Of a stretch of DNA of 63,318 nucleotides, positions 18,321 through 27,793 are shown piece by piece (positions within the stretch are counted from its first letter, which is position 1; every line of letters starts with the position of its first letter). The translations under genes were made by a program, and so were the position numbers. Origin of the DNA: Schaalia cardiffensis (GTDB taxonomy: Bacteria; Actinomycetota; Actinomycetes; Actinomycetales; Actinomycetaceae); assembly GCF_016405145.1 (NCBI RefSeq), contig NZ_JAEKIA010000013.1, positions 1 to 63,318 of the forward strand, written 5' to 3'. Below the pieces are notes generated by a model. The model ran no database searches, was not told where the DNA came from, and saw only the letters and a list, made by a program, of their open reading frames with translations.

Positions 18321-21010
18321 CAGCTCCTTTTGGCCAGATCCCTCAGGACGTACTGAAGGATTCCCCCATTGCGGTAGTAGTCGGCCTCCCCGGGAGTGTC
18401 GATCCGCAGTCGCGCATCGAACACAACGCAGCTGGAGTCCTCGCGAGTCGCAGTGACGCGCAAAGTCTTCGGGGTCACACCCTCATTCAAAACGCTCACG
18501 CCTTCGATATCGAAGAGCTCCTCACCCGTCAGCCCCAGAGTGTCTCGGCTCTGACCTTCGGGAAATTCGAGGGGGAGCACTCCCATACCGATGAGATTCG
18601 AACGGTGGATGCGTTCGAAGGATTCAGCGATAACGGCCTTCACTCCGAGCAGGGAAGTGCCCTTCGCCGCCCAGTCCCGCGAGGAGCCCGAACCGTATTC
18701 CTTACCTCCAAGGACAACGAGCGGCGTGCCCGCAGCGAGGTAGTCTTGCGCCGCCTCGTACACGGTGGTCGTCGGCGCGCCCTCGCGAGCGAAGTCCTTC
18801 GTGAAACCACCCTCGACACCCGGAACCATCTCATTGCGGATACGGATATTGGCGAAGGTCCCACGGATCATGACCTCATGATTTCCACGCCTCGAGCCAT
18901 AAGAGTTGAAATCCTTGCGCTCCACCCCATTGGCGAGCAGGTACTGGCCCGCCGGAGTCTCCGGCTTGAAAGCGCCTGCGGGCGAAATGTGGTCGGTCGT
19001 CACCGAGTCGCCGAGCTTCAGCAAGACCCTGGCGCCGTGAATATCTTCAACGGCTTCGGGCTCGAGGCCCATTCCTTCAAAGTATGGGGGTTTGCGGACA
19101 TACGTGGAGGTGCTGTCCCAGGAGAAGGTGTCCCCCTCGGGGGTATGGAGTCCCTGCCAGCGCTCGTCTCCAGCGAAGACATCCGCATAGTCCTTCTCGA
19201 ACATCTCACGGTCGATCGAAGAATCGATGCTCGACTGGACTTCCTCCGGGCTCGGCCAGATGTCCTTCAGGAAAACCTGCTCCCCCGTCGCAGGGTCGGT
19301 CCCCAAAGGCTCGGAGTCGAAGTCGAAGTCCATCGTGCCGGCAAGTGCGTAGGCGATGACGAGCGGCGGGGACGCGAGGTAGTTCATCTTCACGTCCGGG
19401 TTGATGCGGCCCTCGAAATTGCGGTTGCCCGACAGGACCGACACGACCGCCAAGTCGTTCTCATTCACCGCGGCAGACACTTGCGCGGAAAGAGGACCAG
19501 AGTTGCCGATGCAGGTCGCGCAGCCGTATCCGACGAGGTTGAAGCCGAGGGCGTTGAGGGCGCCCCACAGCCCCGCCTTCTCGAAGTAGTCGGTCACAAC
19601 CTTTGAACCAGGAGCGAGGGAGGTTTTCACCCAGGGTTTCGACTTCAAGCCCCGGGCGACGGCTTTGCGGGCGAGAAGGCCCGCGGCCATCATCACCGAG
19701 GGGTTCGAGGTGTTCGTGCACGAAGTGATTGATGCGATCGCGACGTCACCGTGGTTGAGGCGGGTTTGTGTGCCATCCGCCAGGGTCAGCGCCACGTCCT
19801 CGCGCTCACCTTCGGGCGCGTAGTCGGCGATGGTCTTGCGGAAGGAATCTTTCGACTCCGACAAGGTGATGCGGTCCTGTGGACGCTTAGGACCTGCGAT
19901 CGAGGGGACGACGCTCGCAAGGTCGAGCTCGAGGTATTCGGAATAGCGCACCTCGTGGGAGGGGTCGTGCCACAGGCCTTGGGCCTTCGCGTAGGCCTCG
20001 ACGAGGGCGATGGATTCTTCTGAGCGGCCGGTGAGTCGCAGGTAATCGAGGGTGACCTCGTCGATCGGGAAGATGGCGGCCGTCGAACCGAACTCGGGCG
20101 ACATATTGCCGATGGTCGCGCGGTTCGCCAGCGGAACGGCGCTGACCCCGGAGCCGTAGAACTCGACGAATTTGCCGACGACTCCGTGGGCGCGCAGCTT
20201 CTGCGTGATCGTGAGGACAACATCCGTGGCGGTTGCGCCCGCAGGGATCTGCCCGGTGAGTTTGAAACCGACGACGCGGGGGATGAGCATGGAGACCGGC
20301 TGACCGAGCATCGCGGCCTCTGCTTCGATTCCGCCGACACCCCAACCGAGGACACCCAGGCCGTTCACCATCGTCGTATGTGAGTCCGTGCCGACGCAGG
20401 TGTCCGGGTAGGCGGTGATCGTGCCGTCGTCTTCGACTCGGGTGAAAACCGTTCGGGCGAGGTGCTCGATATTCACCTGGTGGACGATCCCGGTCGAAGG
20501 CGGAACCACTTTGAAGTTGTCGAAGGCTCCCTGCCCCCAGCGGAGGAATTGGTAGCGTTCGCGGTTGCGCTCGTATTCACGTTCGACGTTCCCTTCGAAT
20601 GCGAAGGGTGTGCCTGCAACGTCGATCTGTACCGAGTGGTCAATGACCATTTCAGCCGGAGCGAGTGGGTTGATGAGGGTCGGGTCTCCCCCGAGGTCAG
20701 CGACGGCCTCACGCATGGTGGCGAGGTCGACGATGCAAGGGACGCCGGTGAAGTCCTGCATGATGACGCGGGCCGGGGTGAATTGGATTTCCGTGTCTGG
20801 TTCGGCCTCGGGGTCCCAGTTCGCGAGGGCTGTGATGTGGTCTGTCGTGATGTTCTGGCCGTCTTCGGTGCGCAGGAGATTCTCGGCGAGGATTTTCAGC
20901 GAGTACGGGAGCTTCTTGAGTCCCTCGACCGCGTCCAGACGGTAGTAGGAGTAGTTCTGTTCGCCGACGCTCAGTTCAGCGCGTGCGGCGAAGGAATCGA
21001 TACTCGCCAT
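18320..21010 (-). CDS. acnA: Aconitate hydratase
   Basis: Interconverts citrate and isocitrate in the TCA cycle with a [4Fe-4S] cluster. It has about 896 residues, the AcnA/IRP1 type. Cluster and active-site segments are visible: [44 protein letters not shown] and the C-terminal swivel domain with [10 protein letters not shown]. The ATG at 21010 has AAGGAG 6 bases upstream. The frame extends 24 codons further upstream without family similarity. Confidence 0.98.
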   Translation of the reverse strand: MASIDSFAARAELSVGEQNYSYYRLDAVEGLKKLPYSLKILAENLLRTEDGQNITTDHITALANWDPEAEPDTEIQFTPARVIMQDFTGVPCIVDLATMREAVADLGGDPTLINPLAPAEMVIDHSVQIDVAGTPFAFEGNVEREYERNRERYQFLRWGQGAFDNFKVVPPSTGIVHQVNIEHLARTVFTRVEDDGTITAYPDTCVGTDSHTTMVNGLGVLGWGVGGIEAEAAMLGQPVSMLIPRVVGFKLTGQIPAGATATDVVLTITQKLRAHGVVGKFVEFYGSGVSAVPLANRATIGNMSPEFGSTAAIFPIDEVTLDYLRLTGRSEESIALVEAYAKAQGLWHDPSHEVRYSEYLELDLASVVPSIAGPKRPQDRITLSESKDSFRKTIADYAPEGEREDVALTLADGTQTRLNHGDVAIASITSCTNTSNPSVMMAAGLLARKAVARGLKSKPWVKTSLAPGSKVVTDYFEKAGLWGALNALGFNLVGYGCATCIGNSGPLSAQVSAAVNENDLAVVSVLSGNRNFEGRINPDVKMNYLASPPLVIAYALAGTMDFDFDSEPLGTDPATGEQVFLKDIWPSPEEVQSSIDSSIDREMFEKDYADVFAGDERWQGLHTPEGDTFSWDSTSTYVRKPPYFEGMGLEPEAVEDIHGARVLLKLGDSVTTDHISPAGAFKPETPAGQYLLANGVERKDFNSYGSRRGNHEVMIRGTFANIRIRNEMVPGVEGGFTKDFAREGAPTTTVYEAAQDYLAAGTPLVVLGGKEYGSGSSRDWAAKGTSLLGVKAVIAESFERIHRSNLIGMGVLPLEFPEGQSRDTLGLTGEELFDIEGVSVLNEGVTPKTLRVTATREDSSCVVFDARLRIDTPGEADYYRNGGILQYVLRDLAKRS

Positions 21011-21447
21011 TGGGGTCTCCTTATCGCTGCGGCAATGCCCTGCGGGTGCCAGGCTCGTAGGTGCGGGGCTCAGCTCCCACACAATTTATCTCGACATCAA
21101 GATTACGGAGGGGTGGCTTCTGTGCAAGCCGATTCTCACAAAACTCAACGAACCCCGAGTTTTCGCACACTTCCTCTCGTTCATCGTCGAGGACGAGGAC
21201 GCGAGGATTCGTCTTGCACTCAGCCTTTCGGCAAAGCGCTCATCAAGGAAATCCTCTTCCGGGTCAGCAAGGAAATCCGCTTCAGAGCAGGTGGGAAAAG
21301 CGGTTCAGAGCGCATGGGGAATCTCCTCCCCCACTCCCCGATCACAACGCGCCGGGTTCTAGAGGTGGTTGCAACTTGTTCCATGCCCTGAGCACCACGT
21401 CCCAGTACGCACTGTTGGCACAGATCAACGTCTCCCCCACTCCCCGA
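21011..21447. repeat. Intergenic gap with a duplicated methyltransferase 3' end
   Basis: A segment containing the last bases and stop of the next gene (minus strand TGATCGGGGAGTGGGGGAG, 21430-21448) is repeated about 103 bases away at 21327-21345, with similar flanks (GGGTTCTAGAGGTG against GGCGTTCTAAAAGTG). No gene is evident. Confidence 0.7.
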
Positions 21448-22767
21448 TCAGAACACCTGGCGTTCTAAAAGTGCGAGAGTCTCAACATGATGCGTGTGCG
21501 GGAACAAATCCCACGCTGAAAAGGCACTGAGCCGATAGCCCGCCTCGAAGAGCTCACGCAGATCCCTCGCCCCAGCGGCAGGATCGCAGGACACGAGAAC
21601 AATCCTCGACGCCCCGGCATCCGCAATCGCTCGGCACGCCTCGCGTCCCGCTCCCGCTCGCGGAGGATCGAGCACAATGACATCGGGGCGCCGATCGAGC
21701 TGTGTTTTCAGCTCTGAAATCCCCTCTTTGTCGACTCCACCGACGAAGGCATCCACCCAACCAAAGGGAGCGAGATTCTCCCCAGCATCCGCCACTGCCC
21801 CTTCATCGCCTTCGAGGGATACGAGGCGCCCCTTCGGGCCGATCGCTTCAGCGAGGGGACGAGTGAAAAGGCCAGCGCCCGAGTAGAGTTCAAGGACTCG
21901 ATCCCCCTCATTCAGGGCCGCAGCGGAAAGGACAGCATTGGCAAGAACCTCCGCCCCCTTGATGTGGGTCTGCCAAAAGCCCGTGGGGCGAACCCGGTAT
22001 TCGATGTTCTTCCCGGCGACTTCGACATTCCACGGCAAACGCTCGGCCTCGATCTTTTCACCAAGAGAGTTGAAAGCACCCTTCGAGGTGAGCACCATCG
22101 GGGACTGCCCGTTCGGAGCGACCACGCGGATCCGCTCTTTCGAACGCCACAGGTCCGCCCACGCCGATCCTGCGCCAAGAATCCCGAGCTCTTCGATCGG
22201 AGTGACCGCAAGAGGCATCGAATCGAGGGCGATCACCTCGCGGCCTCGAAAACGGTGCATTCCGGCCCGCCCCTCCTGGTCGATCACGAGTTCGATCCTC
22301 GTTCGACGCCGCGTGAGATCTCCGCACTCGTCGCCGGGCGCCGCTTGAACCTGAACCCCGCCCAGTTCTTCGACGGCGGCCGCACAATCCGGCCCGCCGA
22401 TCCTTCGTAGCTGGTCTTGGATGACCTTTTCCTTCCAGGCCCGTTGAGCATGGGGAGCGACATGGGCGAGTTCTCCGCCGCCGACACCTCCCGGGCCCGC
22501 CTGCGGCCACATGGACTCGACGCGATCTGGCGAGGCTTTAAGGATGTCCACGGCATCGGCCCAGGCGAGGGACTTTTGGGTGGAGGTGACACGAGCTCGG
22601 ACGCGTTCCCCCGGGAGGGCATGACGAACGAACACGACGCGCCCGTCCTCGTCGCGGGCGACGCAGGCCCCGCCGTGCGCGGGAGAGCCGATCTGCAGCT
22701 CAAGAATCTGCTCTTCAATGCCTGTTGCGGCGCGGCTGCGGTGATGGCGTCGTGACTTACTCGTCAT
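21448..22767 (-). CDS. TRAM-domain RNA (uracil-C5) methyltransferase, RlmC/D-TrmA type
   Basis: A predicted SAM-dependent 5-methyluridine methyltransferase acting on rRNA or tRNA. The 439 residues comprise an N-terminal TRAM domain (IGSPAHGGACVARDEDGRVVF to about residue 75), the SAM loop VLELYSGAGLFTRPLA, the DPPRAGAGREACRAI motif, and the catalytic VLVSCDPAAGARDL cysteine. The substrate cannot be told from sequence alone. It lies next to the APC permease, as I recall for Rv2689c/Rv2690c in M. tuberculosis. The ATG follows GAAGAGG by 7-8 bases. Confidence 0.93.
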   Translation of the reverse strand: MTSKSRRHHRSRAATGIEEQILELQIGSPAHGGACVARDEDGRVVFVRHALPGERVRARVTSTQKSLAWADAVDILKASPDRVESMWPQAGPGGVGGGELAHVAPHAQRAWKEKVIQDQLRRIGGPDCAAAVEELGGVQVQAAPGDECGDLTRRRTRIELVIDQEGRAGMHRFRGREVIALDSMPLAVTPIEELGILGAGSAWADLWRSKERIRVVAPNGQSPMVLTSKGAFNSLGEKIEAERLPWNVEVAGKNIEYRVRPTGFWQTHIKGAEVLANAVLSAAALNEGDRVLELYSGAGLFTRPLAEAIGPKGRLVSLEGDEGAVADAGENLAPFGWVDAFVGGVDKEGISELKTQLDRRPDVIVLDPPRAGAGREACRAIADAGASRIVLVSCDPAAGARDLRELFEAGYRLSAFSAWDLFPHTHHVETLALLERQVF

Positions 22768-22833
22768 CGATCATCCTCTTCTCTTCCAGTCATGACGTGT
22801 GTCTTCGTATCCGGAGGGTGTGGGCCTCGAAGG

Positions 22834-24864
22834 CTATGCACTCTCATCGGGGGTGCGTGTGGGCTTTTCCCCCGTCTTAAAGGGATCGTTAACGAGTTGT
22901 CGACCTTCGACCTCGTCATCTTCACCAAGTTTCCACGGCACGATGGTGAGGATGACGCCGGGCACAGTCAACAGGGCATGCCGGAGTCGTTCCTGCATCT
23001 GATTGTGCATGGCGTTCTCCCACCAGTGGTGCACGAGGACTCGCGGCATGTAGACGACGAGCATTTCCCTTGGGCTTTGGTGGCGCAGTCCTCGAATGTA
23101 TTGGAGGACGACATGCGTCAGATCACGATAGGGGCTCGACAGGAGCGTCAGCGGGAGCGGAACAGCGGATTGCTCCCAATCCTCGCGGATGCGCCGCTCT
23201 TCTTCTTCATCGGCGACGACCGAGACGAGTTCAAGGGCGGAAGGATGCGAAGAGCGCGCCGCCGCGATCGCCCTCATCGAAGCCTTCGACAGACTCGACA
23301 CGAGGACGAGGGCTCGAACCCTGGTCGGCAGGGCGCGTTTCTCAGACCAGTCCTCAACGTGCAGTTGTTTGCGGACTGTGTCGTAGTGGCGGCGGATTCC
23401 CAGCTGTACGAGGAAGGTAAGAGCGATCATGATGAGAGTGATCCACGCGCCGTGGGTGAACTTCGTCATCAAGACGATCAGCAGCACCAGGCTCGTCATC
23501 ATGAAGCCGATGACGTTCACAGCCCGAGAGCGCAGCACCCGGCCTCGTTCCGAACCGTTCTGGCGCGTGCGCAGCTGCCGGTTCCAATGACGGATCATGC
23601 CGAACTGGGACAGTGTGAAGGAGATGAACACTCCGACCACGTACAGCTCGATGAGCCTGGTCGTTTCAGCCTCGAAAGCGACGATGAGGATGATTGCCGC
23701 GAGGGCGAGGACGAGGATGCCGTTCGAGTAGGAGAGGCGGTCGCCGCGTTTGTAGAGCTGACGGGGCAAGAAGGAATCTCTCGAAAGCACGGAGGCGAGG
23801 GTCGGAAAGCCATTGAAAGCGGTATTCGCGGCGAGCACGAGGATGAGGCCCGTCACTGCCGTGATGAGGAGGAAGAGGATCGACCCATTGCCGAAGACCG
23901 CAGCGGCAAGTTGGCCGATCACCGGTTGAATATACGTCTTCGCATCGACTGCGGCCCCGTTCAAGGTGAGCTGGAGGGCCGGGTTCTCAACGATCTTCAC
24001 GCCGGTCGCTCGAGCGAGCAGGAGGATCGAGAGCATCATCGTCACCGCAATCGCACCAAGGATCGCAAGGGTGGTTGCGGCATTCTTCGACTTCGGGCGT
24101 TTGAACATGGGAACGCCATTCGAAATGGCTTCAACACCGGTCAGGGCCGCGCAGCCCGAAGAGAAGGCCCGCATCAGGAGGAATACCCCGCCCAAGCCGA
24201 TAAGTCCCTCGGCATGATCCGGCGTTGCTGTGAGTTCGTATTGCGCTGTTGGCGCCTGCCCGAGGGTCCCGGTGAAAAACTCGATGAGGCCGACGAGGAT
24301 CATCAGCAGGATTGAACAGATGTAGATGTAGGTCGGAATCGCGAAAGCGCCACCAGCGTCTTTCGTTCCCCGAAGATTCACGAGCGCGAGGAGAACGACC
24401 AGGCTGACGGCGATGATGAGCTTGTGCCCGTGAAGGGCGGGAAGCGCGGTCGTGATGTAGGCGGCGCCCGAGGAGATGGAGACCGCGACAGTGAGGATGT
24501 AGTCCACGAGGAGCGCGGATGCGACGAAGAGGCCCCAGTTCCGGCCCAGGTTCTTCGTCACGACCTCGTAGTCGCCGCCTCCCGAGGGGTAGGCGCGGAC
24601 CGTCTGACGGTAGGACATGACGACCACCGCGAGGACGAGAGCCACGAAAACCCCGACCCACAGGGACTGCATCACAGCGAGAGATCCTGCGAGGGCGAGG
24701 GTCAGGAGAATCTCGTCAGGCGCGTAGGCGACGGACGAGAGGGCATCGGAGGCGAAGATCGGCAGCGCGATCCTCTTGGGCAAGAGCTGATGCCCCATCG
24801 CATCCGACCTCAGGGGTCGGCCGAGGAGCATCCGCTTCGCTCTGGCGAAGACGTTGGACAACAC
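22834..24864 (-). CDS. APC-superfamily permease, KimA-like
   Basis: A membrane transporter of 676 residues with about 12 helices in residues 30-490 and a cytosolic domain of about 180 residues after it. The N-terminal ALPIFASDALSSVAYAPDEI and YPSGGGDYEVV are typical of APC permeases. The fusion to a universal-stress-like C-terminal domain is shared with the KimA potassium importers, and two TrkA genes start on the other side. Potassium is therefore a reasonable inferred substrate, although many relatives are labelled amino acid permeases. The GTG at 24864 follows TAGTCT by 6 bases: predicted leaderless. Confidence 0.88.
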   Translation of the reverse strand: MLSNVFARAKRMLLGRPLRSDAMGHQLLPKRIALPIFASDALSSVAYAPDEILLTLALAGSLAVMQSLWVGVFVALVLAVVVMSYRQTVRAYPSGGGDYEVVTKNLGRNWGLFVASALLVDYILTVAVSISSGAAYITTALPALHGHKLIIAVSLVVLLALVNLRGTKDAGGAFAIPTYIYICSILLMILVGLIEFFTGTLGQAPTAQYELTATPDHAEGLIGLGGVFLLMRAFSSGCAALTGVEAISNGVPMFKRPKSKNAATTLAILGAIAVTMMLSILLLARATGVKIVENPALQLTLNGAAVDAKTYIQPVIGQLAAAVFGNGSILFLLITAVTGLILVLAANTAFNGFPTLASVLSRDSFLPRQLYKRGDRLSYSNGILVLALAAIILIVAFEAETTRLIELYVVGVFISFTLSQFGMIRHWNRQLRTRQNGSERGRVLRSRAVNVIGFMMTSLVLLIVLMTKFTHGAWITLIMIALTFLVQLGIRRHYDTVRKQLHVEDWSEKRALPTRVRALVLVSSLSKASMRAIAAARSSHPSALELVSVVADEEEERRIREDWEQSAVPLPLTLLSSPYRDLTHVVLQYIRGLRHQSPREMLVVYMPRVLVHHWWENAMHNQMQERLRHALLTVPGVILTIVPWKLGEDDEVEGRQLVNDPFKTGEKPTRTPDESA

Positions 24865-25021
24865 TCGCTAAGACTAATCCGCCCCATGGGCATTACGAGG
24901 CCAAGAGGTCCTCTTTCCATCGTGCAACTCGTCAAAAAAGGCATCGGGGAAGGGCTTGGGCGCATGAGGCGAGCACTTTCCAAGCAAGTGAAGGGGGGTC
25001 CCAGTGACATCTGGCGGAAGC

Positions 25022-25150
25022 CCCAAAGCCACAGCGAAGAGCCTTAGTACATCGCGTGAGAGCTCTCCAAAGCCACAGCGAAGGGCCTTAGCGCATCGCG
25101 CGGGGGCCTGCATGCTGGAGTCGAAGCGAAGAGACGAGTAGCGTTAACGC
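25022..25150 (+). promoter_or_regulatory. trkA operon upstream region with a 38-base direct repeat
   Basis: Two near-identical segments (from about 25026 and 25073, period about 48), each AAAGCCACAGCGAAG, then GCCTTAG, then CATCGCG, precede the trkA pair. The -10 box TAGCGT (25139-25144) lies 6 bases before the GTG start. It overlaps the perfect 10-base palindrome GCGTTAACGC (25141-25150). The repeats could be regulator sites or simply another of the local repeat arrays. Confidence 0.6.
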
Positions 25151-25816
25151 GTGCACTTCGTGATTATGGGATGCGGACGCGTCGGTTCACTCATCGCCAC
25201 AGCCCTCGACGCCGATGGCCATTCCGTCGCCGTCATCGACATGGACCCCAAGGCCTTTTCACGCCTGCCCGCGAACTTCTCCGGCCGCAGGGTCACCGGT
25301 TTTGGAATGGACCGCGGTGCTTTGAAACAGGCGGGCATCAAGGATGCCTACGCCTTTGCGGCGGTGTCGAGCGGTGATAACTCGAATGTCATTGCGGCTC
25401 GTATCGCCCAAGAGGTCTTCCACGTCGAACACGTCGTCGCCAGGATCTACGATCCGCAGCGCGCCTTCGTCTACGAGCGTCTGGGCATCCCGACGGTTGC
25501 CACGGTGAAGCGCACCGCCGAGTCCGTGATGCGGCGCATGCTGCCCCCCGATGCCTCAGTCATCTGGACTCATCCGACCGGCGAAGTGTCCCTCGTGACC
25601 GCCACCCCGGAAGAATCTTGGTACGGCATGGCCTTCCCCATTGTCGAAGAACTCACCGGGGAGCGCATCGCCTTCGTCTCCCGTCTGGGAACGATCATCC
25701 CGGCGAGACCTGATCTTGTAATCCAAGAACACGATCAGCTCTATTTCGCGGTTGCGGGCAACAACTCGACTCGCCTGCGCGACATCCTCACCAACGAACC
25801 GAACTTCCAGGACTGA
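25151..25816 (+). CDS. TrkA-family potassium uptake regulator (first copy)
   Basis: A cytosolic regulatory subunit of a K+ transporter, with 221 residues. The RCK_N Rossmann fold starts MHFVIMGCGRVGSLIA with the nucleotide loop GCGRVG, and an RCK_C domain occupies roughly residues 135-215. It corresponds in position to CeoB of M. tuberculosis as I recall it. The GTG start is the first base after the promoter palindrome, so the mRNA is probably leaderless. It is followed one base later by the second trkA gene. Divergent to the permease gene. Confidence 0.92.
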   Translation: MHFVIMGCGRVGSLIATALDADGHSVAVIDMDPKAFSRLPANFSGRRVTGFGMDRGALKQAGIKDAYAFAAVSSGDNSNVIAARIAQEVFHVEHVVARIYDPQRAFVYERLGIPTVATVKRTAESVMRRMLPPDASVIWTHPTGEVSLVTATPEESWYGMAFPIVEELTGERIAFVSRLGTIIPARPDLVIQEHDQLYFAVAGNNSTRLRDILTNEPNFQD

Positions 25817-25817
25817 C

Positions 25818-26522
25818 ATGAAGATCGTCATCGCAGGAGCCGGCTCCGTCGGCCGCTCCGTCGCCCTCGAACTGCTCGATCACGGCCACGAATGCACCCT
25901 CATCGATAATCAGCCGGACAAGCTGCGCGTCGCCTCCGTCGCCGACGCCGATTGGGTCCTCGCCGATGCGTGTTCTCCCGATGCCCTCGCAGATGCTGGG
26001 CTCGCTCAGGCCGATGTCATGGTCGCCGCAACCGGTGACGACAAAGCGAACCTCGTGATCTCCCTCCTGGCGAAAACCGAGTTCGCAGTCCCACGCGTCG
26101 TCGCCCGCCTTAACAACCCGAAGAACGAGTGGCTCTTCGACGCCTCATGGGGCGTGGACGTGTCCGTGTCGACGCCGCGCATCATGACTGCCCTCGTGGA
26201 CGAGGCGGTCTCCGTCGGCATTCCGGTGCGTCTCTTCTCTTTCAACTCCGCTGAAGTCTCAATGTATGCGATCGTCCTCCCAGAAGAGTCGCCGCTTGTG
26301 GGCCGTCGGATTGTCGAAGTCGACCTCCCGCCACGTACAGTCCTCACGTCGCTTCTGCGTTCGGGACGCCCGATCACGCCTTCCGACGACGACATTTTCG
26401 AAGCGGAAGATGAGCTTTTGCTGCTGATCTCTGATCTGGAGAAGAACGCGCTCGACACTTTGACCCGTCTGGTCGAGGTGCCCGAGCCTGAGGTGAATGA
26501 GGAAGCCGAAGAGCAAGCCTGA
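25818..26522 (+). CDS. TrkA-family potassium uptake regulator (second copy)
   Basis: About 234 residues, the partner of the preceding gene and equivalent to CeoC. RCK_N begins MKIVIAGAGSVGRSVALELLD with loop GAGSVG; the RCK_C domain carries VVGRRIVEVDLPP-like residues near 165-215, then an acidic tail. The ATG lies one base after the stop of the first gene, so the two are cotranscribed and translationally coupled. No membrane Trk subunit is present in the window. The divergent permease is the obvious partner, by inference. Confidence 0.92.
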   Translation: MKIVIAGAGSVGRSVALELLDHGHECTLIDNQPDKLRVASVADADWVLADACSPDALADAGLAQADVMVAATGDDKANLVISLLAKTEFAVPRVVARLNNPKNEWLFDASWGVDVSVSTPRIMTALVDEAVSVGIPVRLFSFNSAEVSMYAIVLPEESPLVGRRIVEVDLPPRTVLTSLLRSGRPITPSDDDIFEAEDELLLLISDLEKNALDTLTRLVEVPEPEVNEEAEEQA

Positions 26523-26557
26523 GATCGCCGTCTTTTTCTTCGGAGCGACGCTCCGCT

Positions 26558-26677
26558 TGTCGCAGGGCTTCTCGCTCTGCTGTCGCACGCTCCTCGCCCG
26601 GTTATCGCACGCTTCTCGCCCTGCAAGAGGTCGACAGTGCCCTCAAGAAAACGCGAGGCCCTCAAGAAAACACGAGC
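26558..26677. repeat. Two tandem arrays after the trkA pair
   Basis: Three 22-base units (26558-26580, 26581-26602, 26603-26624; core TCGCACGCTTCTCGCC) are followed by two 19-base units (26640-26658, 26659-26677; CCCTCAAGAAAACGCGAGG). They fill the space between the convergent trkA pair and the DUF3159 gene. Confidence 0.85.
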
Positions 26678-26705
26678 CTTTCACCCCGCCCGGCGCGAAG
26701 GCTCC

Positions 26706-27401
26706 TTACTCCCCTGCTTCATCCTGTGCTTCATTCCCCTGATTCACGAGCTGCCCGAAAGGACGAAGCCCCAACCAGCTCAACCACGCGGCGAGTGCGA
26801 AGAGAGGAACACCGAGGATCAGTTTCGCAACTCCAAGTTGGGCGACCTGGCCCATCCACCACAAGGGCACCTCTACCGCGAGACGGAACGCGAAAACCCC
26901 GGCCCATAGCCAGCTCAGCCACACGCATCTCCTCGCCAAAGGCTTAAACCGCTCGAAGCGCCACCACCCCTTCGGCAGCGCCCAAAAAGCGCCAACACCG
27001 ATCGAAACGAAAGGACGTCCGACCAGGATCGTAAGGAGGACCCCGAGGAAGAAAGAGGCGGAAATGATGAGCCCGAAAGCGTAGAAGTTCTCCCCTTTTC
27101 CGCTCGCAAGCGCCCACAGCGCACCAATACCGACACCGAAGAACCCGGAAATCGCCTGGGAGATTGATTGACGTTGAAGGAGACGCGCCGCCAATGCGAT
27201 CAGGGCCGTCCCCGCAGAAAGAATGCTCGTGAGCATTACGTCCCGGGTCACCACGAAGCAGACGACGAAAACGAGGCCGGGAAGGATCGACTCTATGAAG
27301 CCTCGCCACCCTCCCACGGCCTCTTGCCAGGAGAAAGACTCCTCATCAAGCTGCCGGGCCCATTGGGGTGGACGAGATGTGGGGAACTCCTTGTGGTTCA
27401 C
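26706..27401 (-). CDS. DUF3159 membrane protein
   Basis: About 231 residues with six or so hydrophobic segments (GFIESILPGLVFVVCFVV, SILSAGTALIALAARLL, LIISASFFLGVLLTILVG, and a C-terminal pair). The family is conserved in actinobacteria next to trkA genes; its function is not established. The GTG at 27401 overlaps the stop of the OB-fold gene as GTGA, fixing the start. The longer open frame to 27530 lies over the preceding gene and is not used. Confidence 0.88.
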   Translation of the reverse strand: MNHKEFPTSRPPQWARQLDEESFSWQEAVGGWRGFIESILPGLVFVVCFVVTRDVMLTSILSAGTALIALAARLLQRQSISQAISGFFGVGIGALWALASGKGENFYAFGLIISASFFLGVLLTILVGRPFVSIGVGAFWALPKGWWRFERFKPLARRCVWLSWLWAGVFAFRLAVEVPLWWMGQVAQLGVAKLILGVPLFALAAWLSWLGLRPFGQLVNQGNEAQDEAGE

Positions 27402-27793
27402 GTATTCTCCACGATGATCCGATACAGGGGATTGAAGATCACCAGATGGTCCCCTTGCATTCCAGCTGTGCCCTCGACCTCGATATGTTCTCCGACATGA
27501 AGGCCAGGAATGGAGCGGCGCCCAGGCCAACGCAACTCGATCGAAGCGGTCCCGTCGTACAAGGTGGCGACAAGGACCCTCTCGCCAACCTGTGAAGGGA
27601 AAGTCATCGACAGAAGCGAACCGAAAAGGGTGACCCGTTCGCGGTCGCGGACATCGCAGATTGCGATCGTTCCGCGCCGCTTACGTGTCTGCTCCTCATC
27701 GCGAGCTTCGTCACGCTGTCGCGTGTCGGTATTCAAGCGCTCCAACAGGGCGAAGAAAGCTCTCGTGATACGGAAGCTGCGCTCCTCAGACAC
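27398..27793 (-). CDS. OB-fold nucleic-acid-binding domain protein
   Basis: About 131 residues. The region from RGTIAICDVRDRERVTLFG to the end has the five-strand OB-fold pattern of tRNA/ssDNA-binding proteins (VGERVLVATLYDGTASIELRWPGRRSIPGL). The function is not known. The GTG at 27793 has GGAGG six bases upstream and overlaps the end of the DUF3710 gene. An ATG at 27814 is also possible. Part of a four-gene minus-strand unit DUF4193-DUF3710-OB-DUF3159. Confidence 0.82.
   Translation of the reverse strand: MSEERSFRITRAFFALLERLNTDTRQRDEARDEEQTRKRRGTIAICDVRDRERVTLFGSLLSMTFPSQVGERVLVATLYDGTASIELRWPGRRSIPGLHVGEHIEVEGTAGMQGDHLVIFNPLYRIIVENT

Noticed and set aside
22792-24315. A 507-codon open frame opposite the APC permease gene
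   Set aside because: Shadow of the membrane protein gene; the translation is a low-complexity Asp/Glu/His/Arg-rich string.
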